Source: Verrucomicrobiales bacterium
GTDB taxonomy: Bacteria; Verrucomicrobiota; Verrucomicrobiia; Verrucomicrobiales; DEV007
DNA: 5,799 nucleotides
Direction of reading: 5' to 3'
Assembly (NCBI GenBank): GCA_002696885.1
Contig: NZSO01000081.1
Span: forward strand, 2,584 to 8,382
In this document: positions 5,285-5,799 of the stretch, one piece after another
How the letters are laid out: every line of letters begins with the position of its first letter
Numbering within the stretch: position 1 is the first letter of the stretch
Notes under the pieces: model-generated
The model's input: only the letters and a program-made list of their open reading frames with translations
Database searches by the model: none
Told to the model about the DNA's origin: nothing
Translations under genes and position numbers: made by a program

Positions 5285-5686
5285 ATGAAGAATTCTATTA
5301 GCTCTATTACTTTATTACTAATTTCATTGCTTGGCGTTTCTTGTGTAGGAAACAAAAAGACCGGAGTCAGTGTTTATCAAGACAAAGGTCAACCCTATGG
5401 AGACCCCTATGCCTCCTCTAATGATTTTTATAATCAGCCAGTTGGGGATCCTTATGTTCCACCAACCGGTGGGGACTTTGGGATTGAGCCTCCTTCCCCA
5501 GCAACTAGTTACTCTCCACAACCAACTTATACACCACCTCCTTCCAAAAGTGTTCACACAGTTTCTAAAGGTGATACCCTTTATAGCATTTCAAGAAATT
5601 ATGGGACCACTGTGGCCGCCCTTAGGCAGGCAAACGGTATTAACGGAAGTCTGATACGAATTGGTGAGAGAATAATGATTCCTTAA
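5285..5686 (+). CDS. LysM-domain lipoprotein
   Basis: A 133-residue envelope protein likely to bind peptidoglycan. The N-terminus (MKNSISSITLLLISLLGVSC) is a lipoprotein signal with C20 as the lipidation site. The residue at -3 is Gly rather than the usual Leu (GVSC), a slightly atypical lipobox. Residue +2 is Val, not Asp, so by proteobacterial sorting rules it would go to the outer membrane. Residues 27-88 are a Pro/Tyr/Gly/Ser-rich spacer with a repeated QPxGDPY (36-42 and 51-57). A single LysM domain fills the C-terminus (90-133): HTVSKGDTLYSISRNYGTT, then the helix VAALRQANG, then LIRIGERIMIP. No enzymatic domain is present, so it is a cell-wall anchor or adaptor rather than a hydrolase. 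It has its own promoter upstream and an intrinsic terminator downstream, so it is probably monocistronic. Confidence 0.92.
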   Translation: MKNSISSITLLLISLLGVSCVGNKKTGVSVYQDKGQPYGDPYASSNDFYNQPVGDPYVPPTGGDFGIEPPSPATSYSPQPTYTPPPSKSVHTVSKGDTLYSISRNYGTTVAALRQANGINGSLIRIGERIMIP

Positions 5687-5706
5687 TCTCTTCATTATTT
5701 ATTTTG

Positions 5707-5741
5707 AAGGCAGTTACTCTTTGCGGGTGACTGCCTTTTTT
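5707..5741 (+). terminator. Rho-independent terminator of the LysM gene
   Basis: AAGGCAGT (5707-5714) pairs perfectly with ACTGCCTT (5730-5737). The stem extends inward through 5715-5719 with 5725-5729, including two G-U pairs, to about 13 bp closed by a 5-nt loop (5720-5724). A run of six T (5736-5741) follows directly. It begins 20 bp after the LysM stop codon. On the minus strand the hairpin is not followed by a clear T-run, so it mainly serves the plus-strand gene. Confidence 0.92.
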
Positions 5742-5799
5742 ATTTAGAAAAAACCTCTTTAAGAAAATTAATGCTCTCAGTGGCGATAGTCTCTGGATC
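5740..5799 (-). CDS. C-terminal end of a convergent gene (partial, runs off the window)
   Basis: Reading the minus strand from the window edge gives an open frame DPETIATESINFLKEVFSK followed by TAA (5740-5742). The amphipathic, charged ending looks like a normal protein C-terminus. The stop falls right at the terminator of the LysM gene, as expected for a convergent neighbour. Only 19 residues are visible, so no family can be named. Another minus-strand frame is also open across this short stretch, so the call is tentative. Confidence 0.5.
   Translation of the reverse strand, partial: DPETIATESINFLKEVFSK

Noticed and set aside
5324..5654. Open frames on both strands overlapping the LysM gene (5324-5557 minus and 5370-5654 plus)
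   Set aside because: The LysM frame has a lipoprotein signal and a clear domain. The others arise from the Pro-rich spacer codons and show no protein-like features.

Overview
The window looks like chromosomal DNA from a low-GC member of the Verrucomicrobiota. The strongest hint is the C-terminal LysM lipoprotein, with a Pro/Tyr-rich linker and a domain ending in GSLIRIGERIMIP, which resembles small LysM proteins I associate with Verrucomicrobiae. The IspH variant opening ASHFGMCFGVRDAI and the absence of Shine-Dalgarno sequences in front of essentially every start fit but do not prove this. The assignment is from pattern recognition only.

Layout. Positions 1-1809 (minus) hold a complete 602-residue P-loop ATPase of AAA+/STAND type with an unassigned C-terminal domain. 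A 212-bp divergent intergenic region (1810-2021) follows. It carries a perfect 10-bp-arm palindrome close to the ATPase start and a second, unrelated palindrome immediately before the next gene. Positions 2022-2657 (plus) encode a multi-pass membrane protein and 2675-2971 (plus) a small winged-helix regulator, a pairing seen in many bacteria. Positions 3029-3922 (plus) encode IspH (LytB), the [4Fe-4S] enzyme of the last MEP-pathway step. Positions 4020-5147 (plus) encode a secreted protein of unknown function and 5285-5686 (plus) a LysM lipoprotein. The latter has its own promoter and a strong intrinsic terminator (5707-5741). The last 60 bases hold the C-terminal end of a convergent gene on the minus strand.

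The most informative signal is a pair of identical 18-bp sites, ACTTTGTAATACAAAGTA, each built on a near-perfect inverted repeat. One lies 6 bp before the membrane-protein start, the other in the 57-bp gap between the regulator gene and ispH. The simplest reading is that the small winged-helix protein binds both sites, controlling its own operon and, separately, ispH. That would place an isoprenoid-biosynthesis enzyme in a local regulon with an uncharacterised membrane protein.

No RNA genes, insertion sequences, CRISPR arrays or attachment sites were seen, and no gene-free stretch exceeds 212 bp.
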